This document shows, piece by piece, positions 18,828 to 27,695 of a stretch of 34,436 nt of DNA. Each line of letters starts with the position of its first letter. Position 1 is the stretch's first letter. Made by a program: the position numbers and the translations under genes. Origin of the DNA: Synechococcus sp. CCY 0621 (lineage in GTDB: Bacteria > Cyanobacteriota > Cyanobacteriia > PCC-6307 > Cyanobiaceae); NCBI RefSeq assembly GCF_019038465.1, contig NZ_JAFKRH010000019.1, positions 1 through 34,436 of the forward strand. The letters run 5' to 3'. Below the pieces are notes generated by a model, which searched no databases, was not told the origin of the DNA, and saw only the letters and a program-made list of their open reading frames with translations.

Positions 18828-20792
18828 ATGCCTGCGTTGACCGTTCCCTTGACTCCGCTGCTGCTGGCCATCGCGGCGCCGCTGCTGTGGGGATGGCGCT
18901 GGCGGCGACCCACCTGGCAGATCCTTGTTCTGGGCGTGGGCTCCTGGGGTGCCATCGGCTGGCTGTCCCTGCTGCCGGGGGGACCAGGCCTGCGGCAGGC
19001 CTATGGGCTGATGGTGGGCCTGGACGTGCTCCTGGTGGCGGCGGCGTTGGTTGTCCGGCCGCGCCGTTGGCGCGAGCGGCTGGCGGATCGGGCCCTGCGG
19101 CGGCCGCTGCTGGCGGTCCTGGCGCCTGCCCTTGTGTGCGCGGTGGCCCTGGGCTGGCGCGGGGTGATTCTGGAATTTCCCTCCGATGGGTTCGTCTACT
19201 ACGCCACCTATTTCGGCAGCGATCTGCTCGAGACGGTGCAACTCGATCCGTTCCGCTACAGCGCACCAGCCAACTGGTTCTTCACGGCGGCCAGCTTCCT
19301 GTTCGGATTTCCAGAAGCACTTGAGCCGTGGCGGGCCAGTCTGCTGGCGGCACTGAACACCTTTCTGGTGCTGCTCGCCAGCTGCCAGCTCAGCCTGCGG
19401 CTCACCGGCAAGGTGGCCCTCTGCTGGCTCACGGCTTTGCTGTTTCTGCTGGGCATGGGGCACCAGAACTTTTCCTTTTTCCATCAGATTGCCCTTAACG
19501 GCACCCTCCCGGGACTGGCCCTGGTGATGGCTGGCGCCACACCGCTTTTGGGGTTACTGCAGAGGCCTGGTTGGCCGGGGACGCGCCGGGTGGGGCAGGC
19601 GACGGCCGTGCTGCTGGTTTCCGGGTACTTCGCCTATCACGCCCATGGCGTCACGGCCTTTCTCACGGTCAATCTGTTGATCGTGGCCTGCGCCGCCAGC
19701 CTGGTGCTCTGGCCCTCACGGCAGCGCCGAGTGATCGGAGTCGTTGGGGCCGGTTTACTGCTCCTGGCCCTCAACCGGCTGCCCTGGCACCCAAAGCTTG
19801 CGTCGTTCTACGCCTGGCCGGAGGCCATGCGCTTCGTTCACGACTACCGGCTTCTGGGCCATCGCTTCTTCTATTTCTGGCCCAGCCTGCCGGTGGCCAC
19901 CTGGGAGCCGGTCTTTCTGGTCGCCCTGGGGTTTTCGGGGGTGTGCCTCGGCCTTTGGCGGAGCTGGCGGCAACCCCCCGGCGCGGTGCTGGCCCTGGCC
20001 CTTTTGGCGCCGCTGGTGCTGCTGGAGTGGTGGGCCCCCTTCGTCAGCGATCTGGTCTTCAAGCTGATCGAGCCGGACAGCGCCTACCGGCTGGTCTGGA
20101 CCTGCCTGTTCTGGATCAGCATTCCCGCGATGGCCTGGGCTCTTGACCGAAGGTGGAGGCTGAGCATGCAAGGGGCGCCCTCGTGGATGCGCCGAGGCTT
20201 GGTCGCCACCATCGCAGGCCTGATCGCCGTGCTGGCGTTCCCGCTGGATGTGGGGGGCCGACCCAATGTCTTTGTTTCCAAGGTGCCCCATCTGCTCACC
20301 CCCCTGGAGGAGGTGCGGCCGGCGGACGGCGCCACGATCGAACCGATCCTCAGACCTTTGGATGAGCTGTGTGATCGCGATCCGTTGTTGAAGGGCCGGG
20401 CGCTGTTGAGCGATCCCTACGTTGGTGCTGTGGTGGGCAAACGCCAGTGCCTGGCTCCTGTGGCGGCCAGGGACATCACCAAGCTGGCGGCGTCCACGGT
20501 GGAGTCGGGGCAGTATCCGGGCCTGCGTCGTGCCCTGGGTTCGTCCGCCGCTCTGGGAGCCTGGCTGGATCGGAACCGTGTTGATCTGGTCGTGCTGCGC
20601 GAGGCCTATGTGCCGTATGACAGCAGGATCGGCCGGGCCAGCAACCACTGGCAGCCGAATCTGGTCAGCAGCTACGCCGATCTTTCGCTCAACAGCCTCA
20701 CCACGGCCCAGCTGCAACGGGTGGGTTTTCGGCTGGTCCGGCGCGAGCATGGGATGAGGATCTACCTCAGGACCCGTGCTGCGTCCCGATGA
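18828..20792 (+). CDS. Large polytopic membrane protein of unknown function
   Basis: This 654-residue protein has roughly ten or more hydrophobic segments over the first 480 residues, beginning with PLLLAIAAPLLWGW. A soluble C-terminal part of about 170 residues (VFVSKVPHLLTPLEEV onwards) follows. The loop after the third segments contains FPSDGFVYYATYFGSDLLETVQLDPFRY, whose acidic residues just outside a membrane helix resemble the first loop of GT-C (lipid-linked sugar) glycosyltransferases. I see no decisive motif. The layout and the neighbouring nucleotide-sugar genes make a role in surface glycan assembly plausible. It starts 63 bases after cca and overlaps the convergent galE end by 26 bases. 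Confidence 0.78.
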   Translation: MPALTVPLTPLLLAIAAPLLWGWRWRRPTWQILVLGVGSWGAIGWLSLLPGGPGLRQAYGLMVGLDVLLVAAALVVRPRRWRERLADRALRRPLLAVLAPALVCAVALGWRGVILEFPSDGFVYYATYFGSDLLETVQLDPFRYSAPANWFFTAASFLFGFPEALEPWRASLLAALNTFLVLLASCQLSLRLTGKVALCWLTALLFLLGMGHQNFSFFHQIALNGTLPGLALVMAGATPLLGLLQRPGWPGTRRVGQATAVLLVSGYFAYHAHGVTAFLTVNLLIVACAASLVLWPSRQRRVIGVVGAGLLLLALNRLPWHPKLASFYAWPEAMRFVHDYRLLGHRFFYFWPSLPVATWEPVFLVALGFSGVCLGLWRSWRQPPGAVLALALLAPLVLLEWWAPFVSDLVFKLIEPDSAYRLVWTCLFWISIPAMAWALDRRWRLSMQGAPSWMRRGLVATIAGLIAVLAFPLDVGGRPNVFVSKVPHLLTPLEEVRPADGATIEPILRPLDELCDRDPLLKGRALLSDPYVGAVVGKRQCLAPVAARDITKLAASTVESGQYPGLRRALGSSAALGAWLDRNRVDLVVLREAYVPYDSRIGRASNHWQPNLVSSYADLSLNSLTTAQLQRVGFRLVRREHGMRIYLRTRAASR

Positions 20793-21903
20793 GTTCAGGT
20801 GTGTGCTGCGGCTTGTTGGTGCTGTAGCCCTGGGGATTGGCGCTCTGCCAGGCCCAGCCATCGCGGCAGATCTCCGCCAGGGAGCGCCGGGTCCGCCAGC
20901 CCATGCGACGTTCCGCCTGGCTGGGATCGGCCACACTCACGGCGGAATCACCAGGCCGGCGTTCCACCACGGTGTAAGGCAGCGTCAGGCCGTTGGTGGT
21001 TTCGAAGGTCCGCAACAGCTCGAGCACCGAATGGCCCTGGCCGCTGCCCAGGTTGAGGGTGAGCAGCTGGGGCGGTTCCGCCTGGAGCACGTCAAGGGCC
21101 CGGCCATGGCCTTCGGCCAGGTCCATCACGTGCAGGTAGTCCCGGACGCCGGTGCCATCGCCTGTGGGCCAGTCGCCGCCGAACACCTCCAGGTGCTGCC
21201 GGCGCCCACTCGCCACCTGACAAAGGAAAGGAAACAGATTGTTGGGCCGGCCGTTGGGGTCTTCGCCGATGCGTCCGCTGGGGTGGGCGCCCACGGGATT
21301 GAAGTAACGCAGCAGGGCGATGCGCCACCCCGGGGCGCTGGCAGCCACGTCCGTGAGCATCCTCTCGACGGCGGCCTTGGTGTAGCCGTAGGGATTGATC
21401 GGTTGCAGGGGGGCTGTCTCGGGGATCGGCACCGTGTCAGTGGTGCCGTAAAGGGTGGCGCTGCTGCTGAAGACGAGCGTCTGGCAACCATGGCGGCCCA
21501 TCGCCTCCAGCAACCTCACCGTGCCGGTGACGTTCACGTCCCAGTAGCGCAGCGGCTGGGCCATCGATTCGCCCACGGCCTTGAGGCCGGCGAAGTGGAG
21601 CACGGCGCTGATGCCTCCGCCAAGGTCCGCGGCTTCGAAGGCTCGATCGAGATCCGTAGAAGAGCGCACATCACCCCGGAACAGGGTGAGACGGCTGCCC
21701 CCAGGCTCCGCCCCTGACCAGCGTTCCGCCGAGGTCTGTCGCCAGGGCCCAAGTCCCGCCAATTCGGCCACGCGGCCCAGAGCTTCGGCACTGCCGTTGC
21801 TGAAGTCGTCGATCACGACCACCTGATGGCCGGATTCCAGCAGGGCCAGGCAGGTGTGGCTGCCGATGAATCCGGCTCCTCCCGTGAGCAGGACCTTGGT
21901 CAA
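20767..21903 (-). CDS. galE: UDP-glucose 4-epimerase
   Basis: A 378-residue extended short-chain dehydrogenase. The NAD-binding loop is LLTGGAGFIGSHTCLALLE at the very N-terminus. Other landmarks are VVVIDDFSNGS, HFAGLKAVGESMAQP, the catalytic Ser in FSSSATLYG, Y-x3-K with Tyr172 and Lys176 (PYGYTK), and the GalE-typical RYFNPVGAHPSG and GTGVRDYLHVMDLAEGH. It interconverts UDP-glucose and UDP-galactose for glycan synthesis. Start is TTG at 21903: the Rossmann loop begins within a few codons, no ATG is available, and a strong ribosome site sits at the right distance. It diverges from the ugd operon. The C-terminal tail of about 25 residues runs into the end of the neighbouring membrane-protein gene. 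Confidence 0.93.
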   Translation of the reverse strand: MTKVLLTGGAGFIGSHTCLALLESGHQVVVIDDFSNGSAEALGRVAELAGLGPWRQTSAERWSGAEPGGSRLTLFRGDVRSSTDLDRAFEAADLGGGISAVLHFAGLKAVGESMAQPLRYWDVNVTGTVRLLEAMGRHGCQTLVFSSSATLYGTTDTVPIPETAPLQPINPYGYTKAAVERMLTDVAASAPGWRIALLRYFNPVGAHPSGRIGEDPNGRPNNLFPFLCQVASGRRQHLEVFGGDWPTGDGTGVRDYLHVMDLAEGHGRALDVLQAEPPQLLTLNLGSGQGHSVLELLRTFETTNGLTLPYTVVERRPGDSAVSVADPSQAERRMGWRTRRSLAEICRDGWAWQSANPQGYSTNKPQHTPELIGTQHGS

Positions 21904-22042
21904 GGAACGGCCCCCCTCAGGCTGTCGAACACAACTTACCTGTCCTTAACCTTCCCACCCGTCGGGTTTCTCCCAGCCCAACACCAGTCCACAGCCAAAG
22001 CCTGGCGATGGAAGTAGTGTCCCCGCAGCATTGTCATCCCCT
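21904..22042. other. Divergent promoter region galE/ugd
   Basis: This 139-base gap separates two divergent sugar-nucleotide genes and is locally richer in A and T (around 21930-21960). On the minus strand GGTAAGTTGT could be a -10 element for galE, but no matching -35 is clear. No RNA gene or hairpin terminator is seen. Confidence 0.4.
21911..21918 (-). promoter_or_regulatory. Ribosome binding site deciding the TTG start of galE
   Basis: On the minus strand GAGGGGGG lies 7 bases before TTG. It is a purine-rich site close to the Shine-Dalgarno consensus and supports the non-ATG start. Confidence 0.6.
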
Positions 22043-23455
22043 ATGGATCCGGCCCCTTCGCCGATTCGCACCATCTGTTGCATCGGCGCGGGCTATGTGG
22101 GGGGGCCCACGATGGCGGTGATCGCCGATCGATGCCCGGGGATTCAGGTCACCGTGGTCGATCTCAATGCCGAGCGGATCGCGGCCTGGAACGATCCGGA
22201 TCTGGGGTGCCTGCCGGTGTACGAACCCGGGCTGGACGCGGTGGTGGGCAGGGCCAGGGGGCGCAACCTCCACTTCACCACCGAGGTGGATGCGGCCATT
22301 GCCGCCGCCGACATGGTGTTCCTCTCGGTGAACACCCCCACCAAGACCAGGGGTGTGGGCGCCGGGCAGGCCAGCGACCTCCGCTGGATCGAGGTATCGG
22401 CCCGCCAGGTGGCCGCCTCCGCCAGGGGCCACACGATCGTGGTGGAGAAAAGCACCCTGCCGGTGCGCACCGCCGAGACCGTGAAGGCGATCCTGGGGGC
22501 CGCCCAGCAGAACCGCCCGGAGGGCGATCGCAGGCAAGCCAAGACCTTCGCCGTCCTCTCCAATCCCGAGTTCCTGGCCGAGGGCACGGCGATCGGCGAT
22601 CTCGAGGCCCCCGACCGGGTGCTGATCGGCGGTGAGGATCCTGCGGCGATCGAATCCCTGGCCGGGATCTACGCCACCTGGGTGCCCCAGGAGCGGATCC
22701 TGCGGACCAACCTCTGGAGCAGCGAGCTCTCCAAGCTCACGGCCAACGCCTTCCTGGCCCAGAGGATCTCCTCGATCAACAGCATCGCCGCCCTGTGCGA
22801 AGCCACCGGGGCGGATGTTCGCGAGGTGGGGCGCGCGATCGGCACCGATTCCAGGATCGGAGCGAAGTTCCTGCAGGCCGGGCCCGGATTTGGTGGCAGC
22901 TGCTTCCAGAAGGACATCCTGAACCTGGTTTATCTCTGCCGCCACTACGGTCTCGACGAGGAGGCGGGCTACTGGGAGCAGGTGGTGACGCTGAACACCT
23001 GGCAGCAGGACCGCATCGCCCGGATGGTGGTGCAACGGTTGTTCGGCACGGTCACCGGCAAGCGGCTGGCGTTGCTTGGGTTTGCCTTCAAGGCGGACAC
23101 CAACGACACCCGGGAGGCCCCCGCCATCCGCATCTGCCAGAACCTGATCGAGGAGGGGGCCCGGTTGGTGATCGTGGATCCCAAGGTGTCGCCCGCCCAG
23201 ATCGGCGCTGACCTGGGCCAGCCCCCCTCAGATGCCGATGGCGGCTGGCAGGCCGCGTCTTCGCCCCTGGAGGCAGCCACCGGCGCCGACGCCGTGCTGA
23301 TCCTCACCGAGTGGCGCGACTACGCCAGCCTCGACTGGGGTGCCATCGCGGCGGTGATGCGTCGCCCGGCCTGGCTGTTTGACGCCAGGGCCATTGCCGA
23401 TGCCGCCGCCGCCCGCACGGCGGGGCTTAACGTCTGGCGGGTGGGTGAGGGCTGA
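22043..23455 (+). CDS. ugd: UDP-glucose 6-dehydrogenase, eukaryote-like type
   Basis: Oxidises UDP-glucose to UDP-glucuronate using two NAD. The N-terminal NAD loop is CCIGAGYVGGPTMAVIA (GAGYVG at 15-20), followed by VTVVDLNAERIAAWN and PVYEPGLDAVV. The catalytic cysteine is Cys287 in GPGFGGSCFQKDILNL. The GPTMAVIA/AWN/YEPGL pattern resembles animal and plant enzymes more than the shorter bacterial Ugd, which begins M-K-I-x-x-x-G-x-G-Y-V-G-L. Length (470) also fits the eukaryote-like class. ATG at 22043 is preferred; a TTG four codons upstream is possible. It abuts the decarboxylase gene with no gap, so this is the first gene of a nucleotide-sugar operon. Confidence 0.93.
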   Translation: MDPAPSPIRTICCIGAGYVGGPTMAVIADRCPGIQVTVVDLNAERIAAWNDPDLGCLPVYEPGLDAVVGRARGRNLHFTTEVDAAIAAADMVFLSVNTPTKTRGVGAGQASDLRWIEVSARQVAASARGHTIVVEKSTLPVRTAETVKAILGAAQQNRPEGDRRQAKTFAVLSNPEFLAEGTAIGDLEAPDRVLIGGEDPAAIESLAGIYATWVPQERILRTNLWSSELSKLTANAFLAQRISSINSIAALCEATGADVREVGRAIGTDSRIGAKFLQAGPGFGGSCFQKDILNLVYLCRHYGLDEEAGYWEQVVTLNTWQQDRIARMVVQRLFGTVTGKRLALLGFAFKADTNDTREAPAIRICQNLIEEGARLVIVDPKVSPAQIGADLGQPPSDADGGWQAASSPLEAATGADAVLILTEWRDYASLDWGAIAAVMRRPAWLFDARAIADAAAARTAGLNVWRVGEG

Positions 23456-24397
23456 GTGACACGCCGCAATCTGATCACCGGCGGGGCCGGTTTCCTTGGC
23501 TCCCACCTGGTCGACCGGCTCATGGAGGCCGGGGAGGAGGTGATTTGCCTCGACAACTTCTACACCGGCCGCAAAGACAACATCCGCCACTGGTTGGGCC
23601 ACCCCAACTTCGAACTGATTCGCCACGACGTCACCGAGCCGATCCGGCTGGAAGTCGACCGGATCTGGCATCTCGCTTGCCCGGCCTCGCCGGTGCACTA
23701 TCAGTCGAATCCGATCAAGACGGCCAAGACCAGCTTCCTGGGTACCTACAACATGCTCGGGCTGGCGCGCCGTGTCGGGGCCCGGTTGCTGCTGGCCAGC
23801 ACCAGTGAGGTGTATGGCGATCCGGAGGTGCACCCCCAGCCCGAGAGCTACCGGGGTTGCGTCAACACCATCGGCATCCGCTCCTGCTACGACGAAGGCA
23901 AGCGCATCGCCGAGACACTCTGTTTCGATTACCAGCGCATGCACGGAACCGAAATCCGTGTCATGCGCATCTTCAACACCTACGGCCCCCGCATGCTCCC
24001 CGACGACGGCCGGGTGGTGAGCAACTTCATCGTCCAGGCCTTGCAGGGTCATTCCCTCACCCTCTATGGCGACGGCAGCCAGACCCGTTCCTTCTGCTAC
24101 GTGGATGATCTGATTGAGGGCATGATCCGGCTGATGAACGGCGATCACACCGGCCCGATCAACATCGGCAATCCCGGTGAGTTCACCATCCGCCAGTTGG
24201 CCGAACGGGTGCGGGACAGAATTCAGCCCGGTCTGGAGCTCACCACCCAGCCGTTGCCCCAGGACGATCCCTTGCAGCGTCAGCCCGTGATCGATCTGGC
24301 CCGGGACCTGCTGGGCTGGGAGCCGAAGGTGAGCCTGGACGAGGGACTGGAGCCCACCATCTCCTATTTCCGGGAACGCTTGCGGGACGGTCGTTGA
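23456..24397 (+). CDS. uxs: UDP-glucuronate decarboxylase (UDP-xylose synthase)
   Basis: A 313-residue extended SDR enzyme that converts UDP-glucuronate to UDP-xylose through a 4-keto intermediate. The NAD loop is [17 protein letters not shown] at the N-terminus. [32 protein letters not shown] and the catalytic Y-x3-K (Tyr145, Lys149 in RSCYDEGKR) are the specific UXS landmarks. [19 protein letters not shown] and [20 protein letters not shown] follow. The start is GTG directly after the ugd stop (TGAGTG), and the end overlaps the next gene by 4 bases. With ugd upstream the substrate is supplied from the same transcript. Confidence 0.93.
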   Translation: MTRRNLITGGAGFLGSHLVDRLMEAGEEVICLDNFYTGRKDNIRHWLGHPNFELIRHDVTEPIRLEVDRIWHLACPASPVHYQSNPIKTAKTSFLGTYNMLGLARRVGARLLLASTSEVYGDPEVHPQPESYRGCVNTIGIRSCYDEGKRIAETLCFDYQRMHGTEIRVMRIFNTYGPRMLPDDGRVVSNFIVQALQGHSLTLYGDGSQTRSFCYVDDLIEGMIRLMNGDHTGPINIGNPGEFTIRQLAERVRDRIQPGLELTTQPLPQDDPLQRQPVIDLARDLLGWEPKVSLDEGLEPTISYFRERLRDGR

Positions 24398-25422
24398 CGG
24401 CGAAGGCACCGATCCTCGTCACCGGGGTTGCCGGCTTCATCGGAGGGGCTGTGGCCGAGTCGCTCCTGGTCCGTGGCGATCGGGTGATCGGGCTCGACAA
24501 TCTCAACGCCTATTACGACCCGGCCCTGAAGCGGGCGCGACTGGAGCGGCTTGAGGCTCTGGCCCCACCAGGGGCCTTCCGCTTCCACCAGCTCGACCTG
24601 GTGGACGCTGAAGGGGTCGCGGCCCTGTTCGCCGCCGAGCGGCCCGCCCGGGTCTTGCATCTGGCCGCCCAGGCCGGTGTGCGCCACTCGATCGACAACC
24701 CATCGCTTTACATCCAGAGCAACCTGGTGGGCTTTGCCACGATCCTCGAGGCCTGCCGCCATGGGGCCGTGGATCACCTGGTGTACGCATCGAGCAGTTC
24801 GATTTACGGCGGCAACCGCCACATGCCTTTCTGTGAGCAGGATCCGGTCAACCATCCGGTCAGCCTGTACGCGGCTACCAAGAAGGCCAACGAGCTGATG
24901 GCCCACACCTACAGCCATCTCTATGGGCTGCCGGCCACCGGGCTGCGCTTCTTCACCGTTTACGGCCCCTGGGGGCGGCCCGACATGGCGCCGATGCTGT
25001 TTGCCAAGGCGATCCTGGCCGGCGACCCGATCCGGGTGTTCAATCACGGCCGCATGGAAAGGGATTTCACTTACATCGATGACATTGTCGAAGGGGTGAT
25101 CCGCTGCCTCGACAAGCCCGCCACGGCGGATCCTGACTTCGATCCGCTGCATCCCAACCCGGCCACGGCTGCCGCCCCGCACCGGATCTTCAACATCGGC
25201 AATGCCCAGCCGGTGCCCCTGCTGCAGTTCATCGCCCTGCTGGAGCGGGCCCTCGGACGCCCCGCGATCATGGATCTGCAGCCCATGCAGCCAGGCGACG
25301 TCCCGGCCACCGCGGCCGACACCACGGCCCTGGCGGCCTGGGTGGGGTTCCGCCCTTCCACCCCGATCGAGGCGGGGATCGAGCGTTTCGCCGCCTGGTT
25401 CAAGCAGTTCCACGGCGGCTGA
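24394..25422 (+). CDS. UDP-glucuronate 4-epimerase-like SDR protein
   Basis: A 342-residue extended SDR with the NAD loop [10 protein letters not shown] (G11, G14, G17), [42 protein letters not shown], and Y-x3-K at Tyr159/Lys163 ([10 protein letters not shown]). [17 protein letters not shown] is the stretch seen in UDP-glucuronate 4-epimerases (CapI/GAE type), which make UDP-galacturonate. The operon position after ugd and uxs supports this: UDP-glucuronate would be split into UDP-xylose and UDP-galacturonate. Start is TTG overlapping the uxs stop (TTGA); no ATG precedes the NAD loop. Related epimerases with other substrates cannot be excluded by eye. Confidence 0.87.
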   Translation: MTAKAPILVTGVAGFIGGAVAESLLVRGDRVIGLDNLNAYYDPALKRARLERLEALAPPGAFRFHQLDLVDAEGVAALFAAERPARVLHLAAQAGVRHSIDNPSLYIQSNLVGFATILEACRHGAVDHLVYASSSSIYGGNRHMPFCEQDPVNHPVSLYAATKKANELMAHTYSHLYGLPATGLRFFTVYGPWGRPDMAPMLFAKAILAGDPIRVFNHGRMERDFTYIDDIVEGVIRCLDKPATADPDFDPLHPNPATAAAPHRIFNIGNAQPVPLLQFIALLERALGRPAIMDLQPMQPGDVPATAADTTALAAWVGFRPSTPIEAGIERFAAWFKQFHGG

Positions 25423-25437
25423 GCCGACCCCTTCGGG

Positions 25438-25443
25438 CACAAT
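25438..25443 (+). promoter_or_regulatory. Possible -10 element of hisS
   Basis: CACAAT occurs 24 bases before the hisS start inside a 45-base gap; a similar CAGAAT lies 22 bases before ndhC. No clear -35 is seen, so this is only a candidate. Confidence 0.3.
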
Positions 25444-25467
25444 GAATCGCTGCCGATCCGCACCGTC

Positions 25468-26778
25468 TTGAAACCGCTCCAGAGCCTGCGGGGCATGGTC
25501 GACCTGCTGCCCGGTCAGACCCCCTTCTGGCAGCGGATCGAAGCCACCGCCCGGGACCACTTCCGGCGGGCCGCTGTTGAGGAGATCCGCACGCCGCTGC
25601 TGGAGGTGACCGAGCTGTTCGCCCGGGGCATCGGTGAGGCCACGGACGTGGTCGGCAAGGAGATGTACAGCTTCGAGGATCGGGGCGAGCGCCACTGCAC
25701 CCTGCGGCCGGAGGGCACCGCCTCGGTGGTGCGGGCCGCCATCCAGCATGGCCTGGTGGCCCAGGGGCCCCAGCGGCTCTGGTACGGCGGCCCGATGTTC
25801 CGCTACGAGCGGCCCCAGGCCGGCCGCCAGAGGCAGTTTCACCAGATCGGTCTGGAGTTTCTCGGTCACGCCGATCCGCGCAGCGATGTGGAGGCCATCG
25901 CCATCGCCTGGGATCTGCTGATGGATCTTGGGGTGGGAGGTCTGTCGTTGGAGCTCAACTCCCTGGGCAGTTCCGACGACCGCCTGCGCTACCGCAGCGA
26001 TCTGGTGGCCTGGCTGGAGGCCCATCGCCAGGATCTGGATCCCGACTCCCAGCAGCGCATCAGCACCAACCCCCTGCGGGTGCTCGATTCCAAGAACCCC
26101 CAGACCCAGGCCTTGCTGGCCGGGGCCCCCACCCTGGCCAACGCCCTCGGTGACGAGAGCCGTGAGCGCTTCCTGCGGGTGCGGCAGGGCCTCGAGGCCC
26201 TCGCCATCCCCTTCCGGCTCAATCCCCGCCTGGTGCGCGGCCTCGACTACTACGGCCATACCGCCTTCGAGATCACCAGCAGCCAGCTGGGGGCCCAGGC
26301 CACCGTCTGCGGCGGCGGTCGCTACGACGGCCTGGTGGAGCAGCTGGGCGGTCCCCCCACGCCTGCCGTCGGTTGGGCCCTGGGCATGGAGCGGCTGGTG
26401 CTGCTGCTCAGCCAGGCCCTGCAGGACGAGGGAGCAGAACAGCGGCCAGTCGCGACGCCCGACTTGTACGTGGTGAGCCGGGGGGTGGCGGGCGAGGCCT
26501 ATGCCATGCGGTTGGCCCGCCACTGTCGCCATCGGCCCGGGGAGCCGCTGGCCGTTCAGGTGGATCTCTCGGGCGCAGGCTTTGACAAACAGCTGAAGCG
26601 GGCCCGCCGCAGTGGGGCCCGCTGGGCGCTGCTGCTGGGGGATGAGGAGGCGGCCAATGGCAGCGTGCGGCTGATGCCCCTGGTGGCCCGGCCAGCCGAG
26701 GTTGGGGCAGGACAGACGGATCGCCACATGAGCGAGACAGACTTCCTGGCGCTCAGCCTCGATCAGCTCAACACCTGA
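25468..26778 (+). CDS. hisS: Histidyl-tRNA synthetase
   Basis: A 436-residue class II synthetase that charges tRNA-His. It opens with [12 protein letters not shown], the usual HisRS N-terminus. Motif 2 is in [19 protein letters not shown], the histidine-specific loops are [20 protein letters not shown] and [15 protein letters not shown], and motif 3 is [13 protein letters not shown]. The C-terminal anticodon-binding domain covers about residues 330-436. The start is TTG at 25468, because no ATG lies between the upstream gene and the conserved N-terminus. It stands alone between the nucleotide-sugar operon and the convergent psb operon. Confidence 0.95.
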   Translation: MKPLQSLRGMVDLLPGQTPFWQRIEATARDHFRRAAVEEIRTPLLEVTELFARGIGEATDVVGKEMYSFEDRGERHCTLRPEGTASVVRAAIQHGLVAQGPQRLWYGGPMFRYERPQAGRQRQFHQIGLEFLGHADPRSDVEAIAIAWDLLMDLGVGGLSLELNSLGSSDDRLRYRSDLVAWLEAHRQDLDPDSQQRISTNPLRVLDSKNPQTQALLAGAPTLANALGDESRERFLRVRQGLEALAIPFRLNPRLVRGLDYYGHTAFEITSSQLGAQATVCGGGRYDGLVEQLGGPPTPAVGWALGMERLVLLLSQALQDEGAEQRPVATPDLYVVSRGVAGEAYAMRLARHCRHRPGEPLAVQVDLSGAGFDKQLKRARRSGARWALLLGDEEAANGSVRLMPLVARPAEVGAGQTDRHMSETDFLALSLDQLNT

Positions 26779-26808
26779 GGGGAGACCGGCGCGAGAATAG
26801 GGCGCCAT

Positions 26809-26841
26809 AAAAAAAGGACGCTCCTGTTACTTGGAGCGTCC
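26809..26841 (-). terminator. Intrinsic terminator of the rubA-psbJ operon
   Basis: On the minus strand a perfect 9-base-pair stem (GGACGCTCC / GGAGCGTCC at 26833-26841 and 26816-26824) with an 8-base loop is followed directly by seven T residues (26815-26809). It lies 33 bases after psbJ. There is no T run on the plus-strand side, so it serves the psb operon and not hisS. Confidence 0.93.
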
Positions 26842-26873
26842 AACAATCTGATGATTCTCGTCGCTGGGCTGGA

Positions 26874-27074
26874 TCAGGCCGAACCGACGCCCACATAGGA
26901 GCCGTAGAAGAACAGGCCGACCACGAAGATGACGGCCATGCCGCCGGCGGTGGCGACCATCCAGAGGGGCAGAACCCCTTCGGTCCAACGGCTCTTCCAG
27001 GCCACGGCCGGTCGGCCATCGGGAAGGCGGTCGGGAATACGGCCGTCAGGAAGTGAGGATTTCTTGCCGCTCAT
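26874..27074 (-). CDS. psbJ: Photosystem II protein J
   Basis: A 66-residue single-span membrane protein of the PSII core. The C-terminal half [21 protein letters not shown] plus [11 protein letters not shown] is the typical PsbJ helix and tail. Most plant and freshwater cyanobacterial PsbJ proteins are about 40 residues; the extra N-terminal 25 residues here are polar and contain PDGR twice (9-12 and 18-21). That extension is, as far as I recall, a feature of marine picocyanobacteria. PsbJ affects electron flow around the acceptor side and assembly. It is the last gene of the operon, 18 bases after psbL. Confidence 0.95.
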   Translation of the reverse strand: MSGKKSSLPDGRIPDRLPDGRPAVAWKSRWTEGVLPLWMVATAGGMAVIFVVGLFFYGSYVGVGSA

Positions 27075-27092
27075 GGATGGGGTGCCTCCCGA

Positions 27093-27212
27093 TCAGTTGA
27101 AGAAGTAGCTGGAGAAGAGGATGCCGATGACGAACACGAACAGCAGGCCCAGGTAGAGGCTGGTGCGGTTCAGTTCGACCGGCAGGTTGTTGGGGTTGGG
27201 ATTGCGCTGCAT
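27093..27212 (-). CDS. psbL: Photosystem II protein L
   Basis: This 39-residue protein begins [20 protein letters not shown] and ends in a single membrane helix ([19 protein letters not shown]). This is an essentially invariant PsbL sequence. PsbL sits at the PSII dimer interface and protects against back-flow of electrons from plastoquinone. The ATG at 27212 is fixed by the conserved N-terminus; 7 bases separate it from the psbF stop. Confidence 0.97.
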   Translation of the reverse strand: MQRNPNPNNLPVELNRTSLYLGLLFVFVIGILFSSYFFN

Positions 27213-27219
27213 GGATGTC

Positions 27220-27357
27220 TCAGCGACGGACGAACTGCATGGCGGCCAGGGCACCCAGGAAGAAAACCGTGGGGATGCCGAGGGCATGGACGGACAGCCA
27301 ACGCACCGTGAAGATCGGATAGTTGCGCGGCGTGGTGGGAGCGGTGGACTGGGTCAT
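27220..27357 (-). CDS. psbF: Cytochrome b559 beta subunit
   Basis: Translating the minus strand from the ATG at 27357 gives a 45-residue protein, [20 protein letters not shown] followed by [20 protein letters not shown] and QFVRR. His24 is the axial heme ligand; PsbE provides the other. The single membrane helix runs from about residue 20 to 41. The start overlaps the psbE stop by 4 bases (ATGA), a conserved coupling. The length is normal. Confidence 0.97.
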   Translation of the reverse strand: MTQSTAPTTPRNYPIFTVRWLSVHALGIPTVFFLGALAAMQFVRR

Positions 27358-27608
27358 GGTTCCTGGAGGCGCAGATCAAGGCTGCTCTTGCCCTCGTAAC
27401 GCTGGCTCACAACGGGAGCCTTGGTTTCCTGGGCCTGGAAGTAGGCATCCGGACGGGGCGTGCCGAAGGCGTCGTAGGCCAGGCCGGTGGACACGAACAT
27501 GAAGCCCGCCAGGAAGATGGCCGGCAGTGTCACCGCATGGATGACCCAGTAGCGGATGCTTGTGATGATCTCGAAGAACGGACGTTCCCCTGTGGAGCCG
27601 GCAGCCAT
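27354..27608 (-). CDS. psbE: Cytochrome b559 alpha subunit
   Basis: An 84-residue PSII core protein. [22 protein letters not shown] is the membrane helix region with heme ligand His24, followed by the lumenal part [18 protein letters not shown], which is near invariant across oxygenic phototrophs. With PsbF it forms cytochrome b559, needed for PSII assembly and photoprotection. It is first of the psbE-psbF-psbL-psbJ set; 87 bases separate it from ycf48 upstream. No strong ribosome site is visible. Confidence 0.97.
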   Translation of the reverse strand: MAAGSTGERPFFEIITSIRYWVIHAVTLPAIFLAGFMFVSTGLAYDAFGTPRPDAYFQAQETKAPVVSQRYEGKSSLDLRLQEP

Positions 27609-27695
27609 AGCAACAAGCGTTCAGCCCGAAGATCCTAGGGGTCGACCGGGGGGCACCGACGGCGGGGCGGGGGGTTGGTTACAGAGGGACGCAGT

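Noticed and set aside
22525-22535. GCGATCGC octamer (HIP1-like) inside ugd, and one at about 15618
   Set aside because: Only a couple of copies were noticed, too few to call the HIP1 enrichment seen in some cyanobacteria, and both lie in coding sequence.
24364-26808. Minus-strand open frame of 814 codons across three plus-strand genes
   Set aside because: It spans the end of uxs, the epimerase and hisS, and even includes the psb terminator region; no real gene would cover these conserved frames.
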